From assembly GCF_900110955.1 (NCBI RefSeq), contig NZ_FOFR01000003.1:186001-250000 (forward strand): a stretch of DNA of 64,000 bases, read 5' to 3'. This DNA comes from Lentzea xinjiangensis. GTDB lineage: Bacteria > Actinomycetota > Actinomycetes > Mycobacteriales > Pseudonocardiaceae. The notes beneath the pieces are model-generated. The model ran no database searches. It worked only from the letters and a program-made list of their open reading frames with translations, and was not told the DNA's origin. How positions within the stretch are numbered: the first letter of the stretch is position 1; each line of letters starts with the position of its first letter. Of this stretch, positions 1-9,043 are shown one piece after another. The position numbers and the translations under genes are program-made.

Positions 1-1095
1 AACCTCGTCGAACCACGGGTCGTCGACCAACGACAGCAAATAGACGTGCTCATCAACGTGGTCGAAGACGACGGCACGGTCCGCGAACAGGAACGACGCG
101 TCGGGCTGTTCCGCTCGGTGTGCGAAGTCGCCGCCGCACTCCGCCTTCAGCTCGTAACCGAGGTATCCGACCCATCCCAGCGCGAAGTCGAACGGCACGT
201 CGGGCTGCTCCACACCCCACGATGAGAGGTCTTCGTCCAGCCAGGAAAAGAACGAAGGACACGGCAGACGTGCGCCGTCGAGCGTGAGCACCTGGTCGGG
301 CACGGAGTACTGCGCAACGCGCGCGAGTGGCCCGGAGGCGTCCCCCATGAACGAGAAGCGGCCGCCGGAGCCGCTGTCCAGCCAGAACGCGGTCTGAGAA
401 GCCCCGTAGAGAGCCGCGAACGCTTCCTCCGCGTCCGCGGCCACGTCGAGCTTCCGCACGTGCACAGGTCGCTTCTGGGGCTTCGGGCGAACCACCACCG
501 GTTCGGGCACGGCGGCGGTCCGGGTGGGGGTCAGGGCGCCGAAGTTCGCGAGCATCTCGCGCCCGAAGTCCGTGCAGATCGACTCGGGGTGGAACTGGAC
601 GCCCCACGCCGGGCGGTCGAGAGCGCGCACACCCATCAGGACGGCGTCATCGCTCCACGCGATGGCCTCCAAAGAAGAAGGCAGCTCCGTGACCGCCAAC
701 GAGTGGTAGCGCACCACGTCGAACGGCGACGGCAGCCCGGCGAACAGGTCGGCGCCCGTGTGCGTGACCGGGGAAACGATCCCGTGACGAGGCTCGGGTG
801 CGGGTCCCACGACGGCGCCGTACGACAGGCACAGCCCTTGGTGGCCGAGGCACACCCCCAGCAACGGGAGCTCGGCGTGCTCGATCACCGCCCGGCAGAG
901 CCCGAAGTCGGCGGGGTTGCCGGGGCGGCCGGGGCCGGGCGAGATCACCACGTTGTCGAACGACCGCAGCGAGGCGAGCCGGAAGCGCGGGTCGTCGTTG
1001 TGGACGACCACGGGCGCGACCCCGTTGACCTCGGCCAGGTGCTGGAAGAGGTTGAACGTGAAGGAGTCGTAGTTGTCGATGAGCAGAGTCCGCAT
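1..1095 (-). CDS. pabAB: Fused aminodeoxychorismate synthase PabA-PabB (3' part outside window)
   Basis: Makes 4-amino-4-deoxychorismate from chorismate and glutamine, the first step to p-aminobenzoate and folate. The protein starts MRTLLIDNYDSFTFNLFQHL, a typical class I glutamine amidotransferase start. It then shows the nucleophile loop GVCLGHQG (Cys near residue 82) and the FHPES motif with the catalytic His/Glu near residue 170. After a linker near residue 200 it continues into a PabB/TrpE-like N-terminal region and runs off the window, so the chorismate-binding catalytic core cannot be seen. The ATG is at 1093-1095. The fusion order (amidotransferase first) fits actinomycete PabAB. A role in a p-aminobenzoate-derived secondary metabolite is possible, but no such cluster is visible here. 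Confidence 0.87.
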   Translation of the reverse strand, partial: MRTLLIDNYDSFTFNLFQHLAEVNGVAPVVVHNDDPRFRLASLRSFDNVVISPGPGRPGNPADFGLCRAVIEHAELPLLGVCLGHQGLCLSYGAVVGPAPEPRHGIVSPVTHTGADLFAGLPSPFDVVRYHSLAVTELPSSLEAIAWSDDAVLMGVRALDRPAWGVQFHPESICTDFGREMLANFGALTPTRTAAVPEPVVVRPKPQKRPVHVRKLDVAADAEEAFAALYGASQTAFWLDSGSGGRFSFMGDASGPLARVAQYSVPDQVLTLDGARLPCPSFFSWLDEDLSSWGVEQPDVPFDFALGWVGYLGYELKAECGGDFAHRAEQPDASFLFADRAVVFDHVDEHVYLLSLVDDPWFDEV

Positions 1096-1142
1096 TGCGG
1101 ACGGCACTCTACCTGGCAAAACACCCGATCGGAGGAACGAGG

Positions 1143-1171
1143 GAGGGCGGTCACGGACCGTGGCCGCCCTC
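1143..1171 (-). terminator. Hairpin between the decayed sigma/partner genes and pabAB
   Basis: Arms 1143-1155 and 1159-1171 pair over 13 positions with one G-T pair and a 3-nt loop. It lies just after the stop at 1188 on the minus strand and before the pabAB start, so it probably ends the upstream transcript. Confidence 0.5.
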
Positions 1172-1187
1172 GTGTCCCGGCGTGAGC

Positions 1188-1909
1188 TCAGCCGCTGACG
1201 CGGAACCGCGGGTCCGTCGCCAGCTCGGCCAGCTCCCGCTCGGTAAAGACGGGCCCGCCGAGCGCCGGGTGACCGCTGCCCCGGTACGCGTCGTCCTGGG
1301 CGATCGTCACGGTCGAGCCGTCCTGCGCCCGGTAGGTCGCCCACTTGTCGAGCTGGTCGCGCCCGCTCGGGTTGCTCAGCACGACGCCGACCCGGAGACC
1401 TCGGACGTCGTACACCTGGCAGGGGCCGCCCATGTTCCAGAACCCCCTGGCGAGCGCACACGGGTCAGCGGGCAGCGCCGGGTTCGGCGTGGACACCTCG
1501 ACGAGCAGCCAGCCCACCCCGCCGTCCTTGCGCACCGGCGTCTGGGCCATGTACTCCCACACCTCGACGGCGTCACCGTGGTCGGACGCCACCTGTCCCC
1601 GGGTCCTCTGCAGGTCGTAGGTCTGACCGGACTCGCGGGACCTGAGCTGCGGTGCCTCGTACCCGGCCGGCACCACGCCCTTCAGCTCGCCGGGCAACCT
1701 CTGCGCCCGGTCGGTCTGCGGCCCGTTCGTGGCGGTGCGATCGGTCTGCCCGGCCGGCCACTCCGGTCCCCAGACCGACGACGGCAGGAGCTGCCCCGCC
1801 CCCTTCGCGAGCTGCCGGCCGAGACCGGGTTCAGCGCGAAGGCCGAGCCGACCCCGAACCCGATCACCAGCACATGCTCGAAAGCGTTCTTGAGGTCTTG
1901 TTCGTTCAA
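1188..1909 (-). pseudogene. Degenerate partner gene of the ECF sigma factor
   Basis: A TTG at 1907-1909 overlaps the sigma-factor remnant's stop (TTGA) and begins LNEQDLKNAFEHVLVIG, the usual start of small proteins encoded right after SigE/SigM-like ECF factors in actinomycetes. The frame soon hits GSAFALNP and then shifts near 1830. The rest of the protein (GLGRQLAKGAGQLLPSSVW onward) continues in another frame to 1188. The short N-terminal piece also lacks the cytoplasmic linker and membrane helix I would expect, suggesting a deletion. The last 169 codons could still be translated from an internal ATG, but without the N-terminal half. No function can be assigned to the C-terminal part. The frameshift and the adjacent broken sigma gene argue for a pseudogene rather than a read error. 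Confidence 0.6.
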
Positions 1910-2344
1910 CGAACCCTCTCCTGCCGTGAGAGCAGGCCGCGCAGCGCCTGCAGCCCCCGCGCGGCCTGGCTCTGACCGTTCCCTCCTAACACCGGAGAAC
2001 AGCGGCCGTCTGCTCGACGGACATGTCCTCCCAGTACCGCAGGACGAGCACGCGCGCTGCTTCGGAGGCACCTTCGCCGGCGCCTCCAGCAGCACGATCC
2101 GTTCCTCGGGCCGGACCCCTGGCGGAGCAGCCGAGTCGGCGATGTCGTCGCTCGCCGACTCGAACCGGAACCACCCGCGCCGCCGCCCGGACAGGAACGT
2201 CCGCACCAGGTACAGCTTGGTGAAGGCCTGCCGCACGAGGTCCTCCGCGCGGTGCCAGTCCCCGCACGGCAGTTACGCCGTGCCGCGCATGGCGTCGGAA
2301 CGCGCCGCGAAGTACTCCTGGAACGCGGCGTTCCGGTCACTCAT
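1906..2344 (-). pseudogene. Decayed ECF sigma factor (SigE/SigM-like)
   Basis: Reading from the ATG at 2342-2344 gives MSDRNAAFQEYFAARSDAMRGTA and then an in-frame TAA at 2273-2275. Further recognisable pieces of an ECF sigma factor follow in different frames. These are the region 2 stretch HRAEDLVRQAFTKLYLV, an apparent deletion before RTFLSGRRRGWFRFES, the region 4 stretch VLVLRYWEDMSVEQTAAVLR, and a TAG at 1986-1988 inside region 4. A terminal piece, SQAARGLQALRGLLSRQERV, lies in yet another frame. At least two stops, two frameshifts and one deletion make function very unlikely. It sits directly upstream of its equally broken partner. Confidence 0.78.
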
Positions 2345-2432
2345 CAGGTGTCCTCCTTCTGCGGTGCCGGGTCAGTCACGCCACCAGGGGCCTGGCAGGT
2401 TGCACGCACTTGCGGAAACGCATACTTGTGCC

Positions 2433-3617
2433 GTGATTTTCCTGTTGCTCCTCGGAGTTCCGACCGCCCTGGGCCATCTGTACCTGTGGCGCCGGCTGGT
2501 CGTGGACACGACGCGGCCGCGCACGCTCGGTCGCCGCATCGGCACGCTGGCGGTCATCGGCGCGTTCCTGGTGCTCATGAGCGCGCTGGTCGTCACGCGC
2601 CGGGTACCGCCGGAGTACGGGAAGTTCTTCGCCTGGCCGGGGTTCGTGTGGCTCGCCGTGCTGTTCTACCTGGTGATCGCGCTCGGGATCGCGGAGGTCC
2701 CGCGCCGGGTCCTGCTCAGGCGGGCCGGCGTCGCGCCGGTGGCCGCCGGCACCGGTTCCGAGCCCGCCGAACCGGCCGACGTCGTGCCGGACCCGTCGCG
2801 CCGGCTGTTCATCTCGCGGTCGGTCGCGATCGGCTCGGGCATCGCCGCCGGCGGCGTGGTCGGTTACGGCATGACGCAGGCGCTCGGCGACCCGAAGCTG
2901 CTGAACGTGCCGGTGGTGCTGGACAAGCTCCGGCCCTCGCTGTCGGGCTTCCGGATCGCGGTCGTGAGCGACATCCACCTCGGCCCGCTGCTCGGCCGCT
3001 CGCACACCGAGCGGATCGTGCGGATGATCAACGAGCAGGAGGCGGACCTCGTCGCGATCGTCGGCGACCTGGTGGACGGCACGGTCGCCGAGCTCGGCGA
3101 GGCGGCGGCGCCGCTGCGGGACCTCGTGTCCAAGCACGGCAGCTTCTTCGTGACGGGTAACCACGAGTACTTCTCCGGTCACGAGCAGTGGATCGCGGAG
3201 CTGGACAGGCTGGGCGTGAACCCGTTGCGCAACGAGGGGTTGACGGTCGCCGGCGGCATCGAGCTGGCCGGCGTGAACGACGTCACCGGCAAGGCCTACG
3301 CCGACGGACCGGACTTCGACCGCGCGCTGAGCGGCAGGAACCCCGACAACCCGCTCGTCCTGCTGGCACACCAGCCGGTGCAGGTCGGCGACGCCTCTTC
3401 ACGCGGCGTCGACCTCCAGTTGTCCGGTCATACACACGGTGGACAGATGGTGCCGTTCAACTTCGTCGTGCCGGTGCAGCAACCCAGCGTCGCGGGGTTG
3501 TCGAAGGTGGACGACACGTGGCTGTACGTCAGTCGTGGCGCGGGTTTCTGGGGACCACCGGTGCGGGTGGGCGCGCCTCCGGACATCACGGTGGTCGAGC
3601 TGCGTTCTGCCGGGTAA
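2433..3617 (+). CDS. Membrane-anchored metallophosphoesterase (YkuE/YaeI type)
   Basis: 394 aa from the GTG at 2433. Three or four hydrophobic segments fill roughly residues 1-100. Then comes a linker, another hydrophobic stretch around 135-150 preceded by SRRLF, and a calcineurin-like phosphoesterase domain from about residue 175. Metal-binding motifs are all present: D180-x-H182, GDLVD (D212), GNHE (N243, H244) and SGHTHGG (H333, H335). Proteins of this type act at the outer face of the membrane on phosphodiesters or lipid intermediates, but the substrate is unknown. It is a single gene between the decayed sigma factor and the polyamine operon. The GTG was chosen because the frame upstream has no plausible start nearby and the hydrophobic segment begins directly after it. 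Confidence 0.88.
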   Translation: MIFLLLLGVPTALGHLYLWRRLVVDTTRPRTLGRRIGTLAVIGAFLVLMSALVVTRRVPPEYGKFFAWPGFVWLAVLFYLVIALGIAEVPRRVLLRRAGVAPVAAGTGSEPAEPADVVPDPSRRLFISRSVAIGSGIAAGGVVGYGMTQALGDPKLLNVPVVLDKLRPSLSGFRIAVVSDIHLGPLLGRSHTERIVRMINEQEADLVAIVGDLVDGTVAELGEAAAPLRDLVSKHGSFFVTGNHEYFSGHEQWIAELDRLGVNPLRNEGLTVAGGIELAGVNDVTGKAYADGPDFDRALSGRNPDNPLVLLAHQPVQVGDASSRGVDLQLSGHTHGGQMVPFNFVVPVQQPSVAGLSKVDDTWLYVSRGAGFWGPPVRVGAPPDITVVELRSAG

Positions 3618-3724
3618 GTCACACTCGCCGAACTGGATTGCGCACTTTCGCCATCCAGGCCGTAGAGTGGACGGCCGTGCCCGCGTACGGACCGCGAGGC
3701 GGATGAAGGGGGAACCCTGGGGAA

Positions 3725-4891
3725 ATGACCGAGAGCTTCGCCGTTGACCGGCGTTACGAGGCAGAGGCTCGTATTCGGCGTTTCCTGGACCAGGAGAACC
3801 CGTCGACACCGTGTCTGGTGATCGACCTCGAGACCATCCGCGCGCGCTACCAGGCGATTCACGCGGCACTGCCGTCCGTCGACATCTTCTACGCCGTCAA
3901 GTCGAACCCCGAGCCGGACGTGGTCGGCACGCTCGTCGTGGAGGGCGCGCACTTCGACGTGGCGTCGCCGGCGGAGATCGACCTGTGCCTGGCCCGCGGT
4001 GCCGCACCGTCGTCCATCTCGTACAGCAACCCCATCAAGAAGGCCGCGGACATCGCGTACGCCTTCTCACGCGGGGTGCGCATGTTCGTGTCGGACAGCG
4101 AGCAGGACGTGCGGTTCGTCGCCGAGCACGCGCCCGGTTCGTCCGTCCTGGTGCGGATTCTCGTCCACGGCAAGGGTTCCACCTACCCGTTCGGCAACAA
4201 GTTCGGTTGCGATCCGGAGATGGCGACGGATCTCTTGCGGCTGGCGCACGGTTTGGGGCTCGTTCCTCTCGGCATCGCCTTCCACGCGGGCTCGCAGCAG
4301 TTGTCCGTGGACGGCTGGGACTCCGGCATCGCCGACGCCGCGATGATCGCGGCGAAGCTGCGCGCCGAAGGCATCGAGACGTCAACGGTGAACCTGGGCG
4401 GCGGGCTGCCGGCCGTGTACCAGGCCTCGACGCCGTCGCTCGACGCTTTCGCCGCCGCCATCGAGGCCTCGGTCACACGGCACTTCGGCGCCGCGCGTCC
4501 CCGTGTGATGATCGAGCCGGGCCGGGCGATCTCCGCCGAGGCCGGGATGATCCGCTCCTCCGTCGTGCTCGTGTCACGCAAGTCCTATTCGGACGAACGC
4601 CGCTGGGTGTACCTCGACATCGGCCGCTACCAGGGGCTCGCCGAGACCGAGGGCGAGGCGATCGCCTACCCGCTGCGCACCTCGCGCGACGGCGGCCCGG
4701 TGGGCCCGATCGTGCTGGCCGGCCCGACGTGCGACGCGGACGACGTGATCTACCAGCACACCCGCTACGACCTGCCGCTCGACCTGGAAGCCGGTGACCA
4801 CGTGGACATCCTCCACGCGGGCGCCTACACCTCCTCCTATTCGTCCGTGTGCTTCAACGGCTTCCCGCCGCTGGCCACGTACTGCGTCTGA
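3725..4891 (+). CDS. Group IV (alanine-racemase fold) ornithine/lysine decarboxylase
   Basis: 388 aa PLP enzyme of the ornithine/diaminopimelate decarboxylase fold III family. It would decarboxylate L-ornithine (or lysine) to putrescine (or cadaverine). PLP lysine K59 lies in FYAVKSNPEPD. HAGSQ, the glycine-rich NLGGGLP phosphate loop and EPGR follow in order. The specificity loop reads GPTCDADD (C336), as in ornithine decarboxylases rather than diaminopimelate decarboxylases, which favours a polyamine role. ATG at 3725. It is the first gene of a three-gene unit with speD (34-nt gap) and speE, which strongly supports polyamine synthesis. Ornithine versus lysine preference cannot be settled from sequence. 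Confidence 0.87.
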   Translation: MTESFAVDRRYEAEARIRRFLDQENPSTPCLVIDLETIRARYQAIHAALPSVDIFYAVKSNPEPDVVGTLVVEGAHFDVASPAEIDLCLARGAAPSSISYSNPIKKAADIAYAFSRGVRMFVSDSEQDVRFVAEHAPGSSVLVRILVHGKGSTYPFGNKFGCDPEMATDLLRLAHGLGLVPLGIAFHAGSQQLSVDGWDSGIADAAMIAAKLRAEGIETSTVNLGGGLPAVYQASTPSLDAFAAAIEASVTRHFGAARPRVMIEPGRAISAEAGMIRSSVVLVSRKSYSDERRWVYLDIGRYQGLAETEGEAIAYPLRTSRDGGPVGPIVLAGPTCDADDVIYQHTRYDLPLDLEAGDHVDILHAGAYTSSYSSVCFNGFPPLATYCV

Positions 4892-4925
4892 AGTCCGTTG
4901 CAATTCACATAGTTTGGAGTGATTG

Positions 4926-5321
4926 ATGTCCGAAGCGCCCTGTCAGGCTGAGGAAACCGTCGGCCTGTTCGCGGGACAGCACGTACTTGCAGAGCTTTCG
5001 GGTGTGAGTGCCGATCTGCTCGACGACGAGCAGTTCTTGCGACACGCCCTCGGTGAGGTTCTCACGCAGGCCGACGCGACCGTGCTGGAGGTGATCTCCA
5101 AGAAGTTCGATCCCCAAGGAGTCACCGTGCTGGCCCTGCTGTCGGAGTCCCACGCCTCGATCCACACCTACCCCGAAGTGGGTTCGGTGTTCGTCGACGT
5201 GTTCACCTGCGGTACTCGTGCGAAACCCGCGCTCGCCGTCCAGCTACTCGCTGACGCCCTGGGCGCCGCTCACGTGAGCACGGACCTCGTCACTCGTGGC
5301 ATCAAGGAGCACGCCGCGTGA
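4926..5321 (+). CDS. speD: S-adenosylmethionine decarboxylase proenzyme
   Basis: 131 aa, the usual size of the short prokaryotic class 1B enzyme. It self-cleaves to create a pyruvoyl group and makes decarboxylated AdoMet, the aminopropyl donor. The cleavage site is E74-S75 in the motif SESHASIHTYPE. H80 and C95 keep the spacing (+5 and +20) of the catalytic His and Cys of the thermophile enzyme. A TTG codon precedes the ATG, but the ATG at 4926 is preferred because a GGAG sits about 8 nt upstream. The stop overlaps the speE start (GTGA), so the two are translationally coupled. Confidence 0.93.
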   Translation: MSEAPCQAEETVGLFAGQHVLAELSGVSADLLDDEQFLRHALGEVLTQADATVLEVISKKFDPQGVTVLALLSESHASIHTYPEVGSVFVDVFTCGTRAKPALAVQLLADALGAAHVSTDLVTRGIKEHAA

Positions 5322-6166
5322 ACACCATCAACGAGCCGCTCGCCGACGGCATGACCCGCCACTGGCGCGTGGACGAGGTGCTGGTCGACACCAAGACCGA
5401 CTTCCAGCACCTGGTGATCGCCCGCACGGCGCAGGGCGTGTCGCTCTTCTGCGACAACGACCGCCAGTCGACGGAGTTCAGCCAGCTGACCTACCACGAG
5501 GCCCTGATGGTGCCGGCGCTCCTGCTCGCCGACACCGTCGAGCGCGTGCTGGTCATCGGCTCCTCCGAGGGCGTCGTGTGCCAGATGGCCGTGCAGCACG
5601 GCGCGACGGTTGTCGACCACATCGACATCGACGAGCAGGCCGTGAAGCTGTGCGCGGAGCACCTGCCGTACGGCTACACGCTCGAAGAGCTGGCTCTCGC
5701 GGAGAAGGGCGAGGGTCCGATCCGCGTGCAGTACATCGACGGGTTCGAGTACATCCGCACGACGTCGGAGAAGTACGACATCGTGCTGGTGGACCTGCCT
5801 GACGAGCGCGAGGAGGAGGCGCAGCACAACCGCCTGTACGGCGCCGACTTCCTGCGCATGTGCAAGGCGCTGCTGCGTCCCGGCGGCGTCGTCGTCAACC
5901 AGTCCGGTTGCCAGACGATGTGGCGCAACACCACGCTGATCCGCTCGTGGCAGCGGTTCAACGAGGTGTTCGACACCGTCGCCTACTACGGCTCCGACGA
6001 GCACGAGTGGGCGTACCTGTTCGGACGCGCCGACGTCGTGGAGGACCCGACGGCGCTGATGGTCGAGCGGTTGGAGACGGCCGGCTACCAGCCGGAGTCG
6101 ATCGACGACTTGGCGCTGGTGGGCAACAGCATCCCGCCCTACCGGGTGCGGCAGTCGCTGGCCTGA
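5318..6166 (+). CDS. speE: Spermidine synthase-like aminopropyltransferase
   Basis: 282 aa from a GTG that overlaps the speD stop. It should transfer the aminopropyl group from decarboxylated AdoMet to a diamine. The Rossmann nucleotide loop reads RVLVIGSSEGVV, followed by an acidic residue cluster at DHIDIDEQAV (AdoMet ribose) and DGFEYI. The residues after strand 4 read LVDLPDEREEE, where the family usually has a DxxDP-type loop. Acidic residues are kept, but the loop is longer and more charged than usual, so diamine specificity may differ from plain putrescine. Last gene of the unit, followed at once by a strong terminator. Confidence 0.86.
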   Translation: MNTINEPLADGMTRHWRVDEVLVDTKTDFQHLVIARTAQGVSLFCDNDRQSTEFSQLTYHEALMVPALLLADTVERVLVIGSSEGVVCQMAVQHGATVVDHIDIDEQAVKLCAEHLPYGYTLEELALAEKGEGPIRVQYIDGFEYIRTTSEKYDIVLVDLPDEREEEAQHNRLYGADFLRMCKALLRPGGVVVNQSGCQTMWRNTTLIRSWQRFNEVFDTVAYYGSDEHEWAYLFGRADVVEDPTALMVERLETAGYQPESIDDLALVGNSIPPYRVRQSLA

Positions 6167-6180
6167 GCCGGGTTCGTGAG

Positions 6181-6210
6181 AGGGGCGTCTTCCTGCGGGA
6201 AGGCGCCCCT
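6181..6210 (+). terminator. Terminator of the polyamine operon
   Basis: Arms 6181-6193 and 6198-6210 pair over 13 positions (one G-T) around a TGCG tetraloop, 15 nt after the speE stop and followed by TTCC. Confidence 0.8.
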
Positions 6211-6299
6211 TTCCGCTGCCGGCCGCAGCTCCGCGAACAGGAGGCTCGAGTCTTCGCCGCTCAGGTTGGCGCCGTTGTTCAGGTAGGCAGCGGCATGGA

Positions 6300-6640
6300 A
6301 AGCGGGTCTGCTCCCCCAGCAACGCATCGGCCATCGCGTTCCGGGCGAGCACGACGTCCAGGTCGGAGGCGATCAGCGCGGGAAGACCGCGCAGCCCGGT
6401 CAGCAGCCTGAGGAGGCCGCGGCTGACGTGCCCGTCACCCCAGACGCGTGGCGGGGCGTGGTGGCCGGCGAGGCGCAACAGGTGGTCGCGCTCGTCGACC
6501 GTCAGCCGCAGCGCGCGAGCCAGCGCGGTGAGCACCGCGACCGGCGGTCGCGGGCCACGTCTCCAGCATGGTCCTCGTGCGGCGGGGCAACCAGGACTCG
6601 CCGATACCACCTTCCGGCCGGCCCCCGGCGTGCCGCGGGA
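6300..6640 (-). pseudogene. Remnant of an XRE/MmyB-type helix-turn-helix regulator
   Basis: On the minus strand a frame reads VAVLTALARALRLTVDERDH, LLRLAGHHAPP and ASDLDVVLARNAMADALLG. This is the end of the HTH and the start of the MmyB-like ligand domain of a common actinomycete regulator. The helix-turn-helix itself is missing. Upstream bases give only short unrelated pieces (ESWLPRRTRTMLETWPATAG). After the LLGEQTRF point (near 6305) the frame degenerates. Deletions at both ends make this a fossil. From 6211 to 6300 I see nothing else I can name. Confidence 0.6.
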
Positions 6641-6658
6641 CCGGCCGGGCCGCCCCGG

Positions 6659-8707
6659 TCAGGCCAGGGCCTGTTTGAGGAAGTCGACCTGCAGGAGGAG
6701 CAGGTTCTCGGCGACCTGTTCCTGCGGGGTCATGTGCGTGACGCCCGAGAGCGGCAGCACCGTGTGGGGACGACCGGCGGCGAGCAGCGCGTTGGACAGG
6801 CGCAGCGTGTGCGCCGCCACCACGTTGTCGTCGGCCAGGCCGTGGATGATCATCAGCGGGCGGGAGAGCTTGTCCGCGTCGGCGATGAGGGAGTTCGAGT
6901 CGTAGACCTCGGGCTTGTCGTCGGGATGGCCGAGGTAGCGCTCGGTGTAGTGGGTGTCGTAGAGGCGCCAGTCGGTGACCGGGGCGCCCGCGATGCCCGC
7001 GTGGAAGACGTCCGGGCGGCGCAGGACGGCGAGGGCGCTCAGGTAGCCGCCGTAGGACCAGCCGCGGATCGCGACGCGCGTGAGGTCGAGGTCGGGCTCG
7101 ACGGCGGCGGCCGCCTGCAGGGCGTCGACCTGGTCCTCCAGCGTGGCGCCGGCGAAGTCGTACGCGATGGCGCGCTCCCAGGCGAGGCCGCGGCCCGGGG
7201 TGCCGCGACCGTCCGCGACGACGACCGCGAACCCCTGGTCGGCGAGCCATTGCGAAGCGAGGAAGACGTTCTGGGCCGACATGACCCGTTGCGCGTGCGG
7301 GCCGCCGTACGGGTCCATCAGCACGGGCAGCTTGGTACCCGGCACGTGACCGGACGGCAGCAGCAGCGCGGCGCGGATGGACCGCTCCCCCAGGGTCAGC
7401 ATGCGCGGTGCCGCCTTGAGCACCGGCGTCTCCGCGTACGACTCGATCTCGTGGTCGCCCACGGTGACCTTGGCGCCAAACCTGTCCAAAGTGGACGAGA
7501 TGAGCACAACCGTGTCACCGCCCCGCAGGGCGGAGTGCACACCGTCCTCAGTGGACAGCCGCTCGGTCCGGGCGCCGACCGAGTAGACGTGCGTCTGGGT
7601 GGGGTCCTCCGCCGACGCCGCGACCAGGACGGAGTCGTCGGCGATGTCGAGCACCCGGCGCACCTGGAGGCCGCTGGTGAGGACGTCGTCGCCGACCTGC
7701 AGCGCGTACTCGTCGCCGGAGCCCACGATCCGCACGAGACGGCCGTCCGGCGTCCACGCCGGGGCGCCGTCGGTGACCTCGAGCCAGACCGGGTCGGTCT
7801 CGACGGCGATCTCGGTGACCGCGCCGGTGTCGGGGGCCAGCGCGTGGATCCGGCGGGTGCGCTGGTCGCGGGTCTGCGTCGTGATCAGCGGAGCTCCGCC
7901 GGACGACCAGTGCACGTCGTTGAGGTAGTCGAACTCCAGCAGCACCGGGACGAAGGTGGCGTCCAGCGACACCACGTGCAACGACACCGTGGCGTTGGCC
8001 GTGCCCGCCGCCGGGTAGGCGATCTCGGTGGCCGCCGTGCCGGGGTTCGCCGGGTCGGCGATGTACCAGCGCTGCACCGGCGAGTTGTTCACCCGCGCGG
8101 CGATGAGGCGCTTGCCGTCCGGCTCCCACCAGTAGCCGCGGTAGCGCGACATCTCCTCGGCCGCGATGAACTCGGCGAGACCGAACGTCACGTCCTCGCC
8201 GTCCGGCTCGGCGACGGCGAAGTCCTCACCCGAGCTGAGCTCGACCACCCGCAACGTGCCGCGCGAGACGTACGCCACGCGCTCACCCGTCGGGTCGACG
8301 CGCGGGTCGACGACACCGCCGCCGGTCGGCAGCTCACGAGCCTCGCCGTTGAGCAGGTCGACCACGAACAGCCGGCCGGACAGCGCGAACGACGCGACCT
8401 TCGCGTCCCGGGACAGGGCGTAGCCGACGATGCCCGCGCCCGACTCACGCGTGCGCTCGCGACGGGCCTTCTCCTCCGCCGGCAGGTCCTCCGGGTCGGT
8501 GAGCAGCGCCGCCGGGTCGGCGAGCAGCCTCTCGACGCCGGTGGCCGTGTTCAGCTCCCAGAGCCCGTTCGCACGACTCGTGGCCGTGGCCGGGCGCAGG
8601 AAGAAGACACGACCGCCGTCCGCCGACACCGCGAAGGTCCTCGGTGCGCCGACGGTGAACCGCTGGGTGCGCGCCTGTTGGCGCGGGAAGGAGATGTCGT
8701 TGCCCAC
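6659..8707 (-). CDS. S9 family peptidase, dipeptidyl peptidase IV-like
   Basis: 682 aa from a GTG at 8705-8707. The first ~430 residues form a DPP-IV type beta-propeller, including the EEMSRYRGYWW segment that holds the paired glutamates gripping the substrate N-terminus. The C-terminal alpha/beta-hydrolase domain has the nucleophile elbow GWSYGG (S551), D626 in HGLADDN and H658 in GVTHM, a complete triad. It would release dipeptides with Pro or Ala at position 2. No signal peptide is visible, so it is probably cytoplasmic and works in peptide turnover. It is monocistronic, with the next gene divergent. Confidence 0.92.
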   Translation of the reverse strand: MGNDISFPRQQARTQRFTVGAPRTFAVSADGGRVFFLRPATATSRANGLWELNTATGVERLLADPAALLTDPEDLPAEEKARRERTRESGAGIVGYALSRDAKVASFALSGRLFVVDLLNGEARELPTGGGVVDPRVDPTGERVAYVSRGTLRVVELSSGEDFAVAEPDGEDVTFGLAEFIAAEEMSRYRGYWWEPDGKRLIAARVNNSPVQRWYIADPANPGTAATEIAYPAAGTANATVSLHVVSLDATFVPVLLEFDYLNDVHWSSGGAPLITTQTRDQRTRRIHALAPDTGAVTEIAVETDPVWLEVTDGAPAWTPDGRLVRIVGSGDEYALQVGDDVLTSGLQVRRVLDIADDSVLVAASAEDPTQTHVYSVGARTERLSTEDGVHSALRGGDTVVLISSTLDRFGAKVTVGDHEIESYAETPVLKAAPRMLTLGERSIRAALLLPSGHVPGTKLPVLMDPYGGPHAQRVMSAQNVFLASQWLADQGFAVVVADGRGTPGRGLAWERAIAYDFAGATLEDQVDALQAAAAVEPDLDLTRVAIRGWSYGGYLSALAVLRRPDVFHAGIAGAPVTDWRLYDTHYTERYLGHPDDKPEVYDSNSLIADADKLSRPLMIIHGLADDNVVAAHTLRLSNALLAAGRPHTVLPLSGVTHMTPQEQVAENLLLLQVDFLKQALA

Positions 8708-8970
8708 CCGCCAACACTAACCCGCCCGCCCGCACCGGTGTGGCCGCGCGCGACACGCCTCACCTGCCGCGATCACCCCGCACCCCGGACCGGCTGCACC
8801 CGCCGGCGCCTCGATCGGCGAACGCGTCCGCGGCGCGCGCTCTTCCGCCCCGGACCCGAACCCCGATCCCCCGGCACCTTCCCGGCCGTCCCGGCCGACT
8901 GACCAGCGACGACCACCCCGCACCCCTCGCACGCCCCGGCTCCGCCGGACGTTCGAGACGGGACGAGGTT

Positions 8971-8988
8971 CGGTTCGTTTCTGAACCG
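8971..8988. promoter_or_regulatory. Short inverted repeat in a 336-nt upstream region
   Basis: CGGTTC-GTTTCT-GAACCG lies 55 nt before the start at 9044, in the only less GC-rich part of 8708-9043. It could be an operator or part of a promoter. I see no clear -35/-10 pair and no gene in the rest of the gap. Confidence 0.3.
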
Positions 8989-9043
8989 GGACGCAACCGC
9001 GCCCGTATGGCTTCGATAGAGCGAACAGATGGACAAGGAGGAC

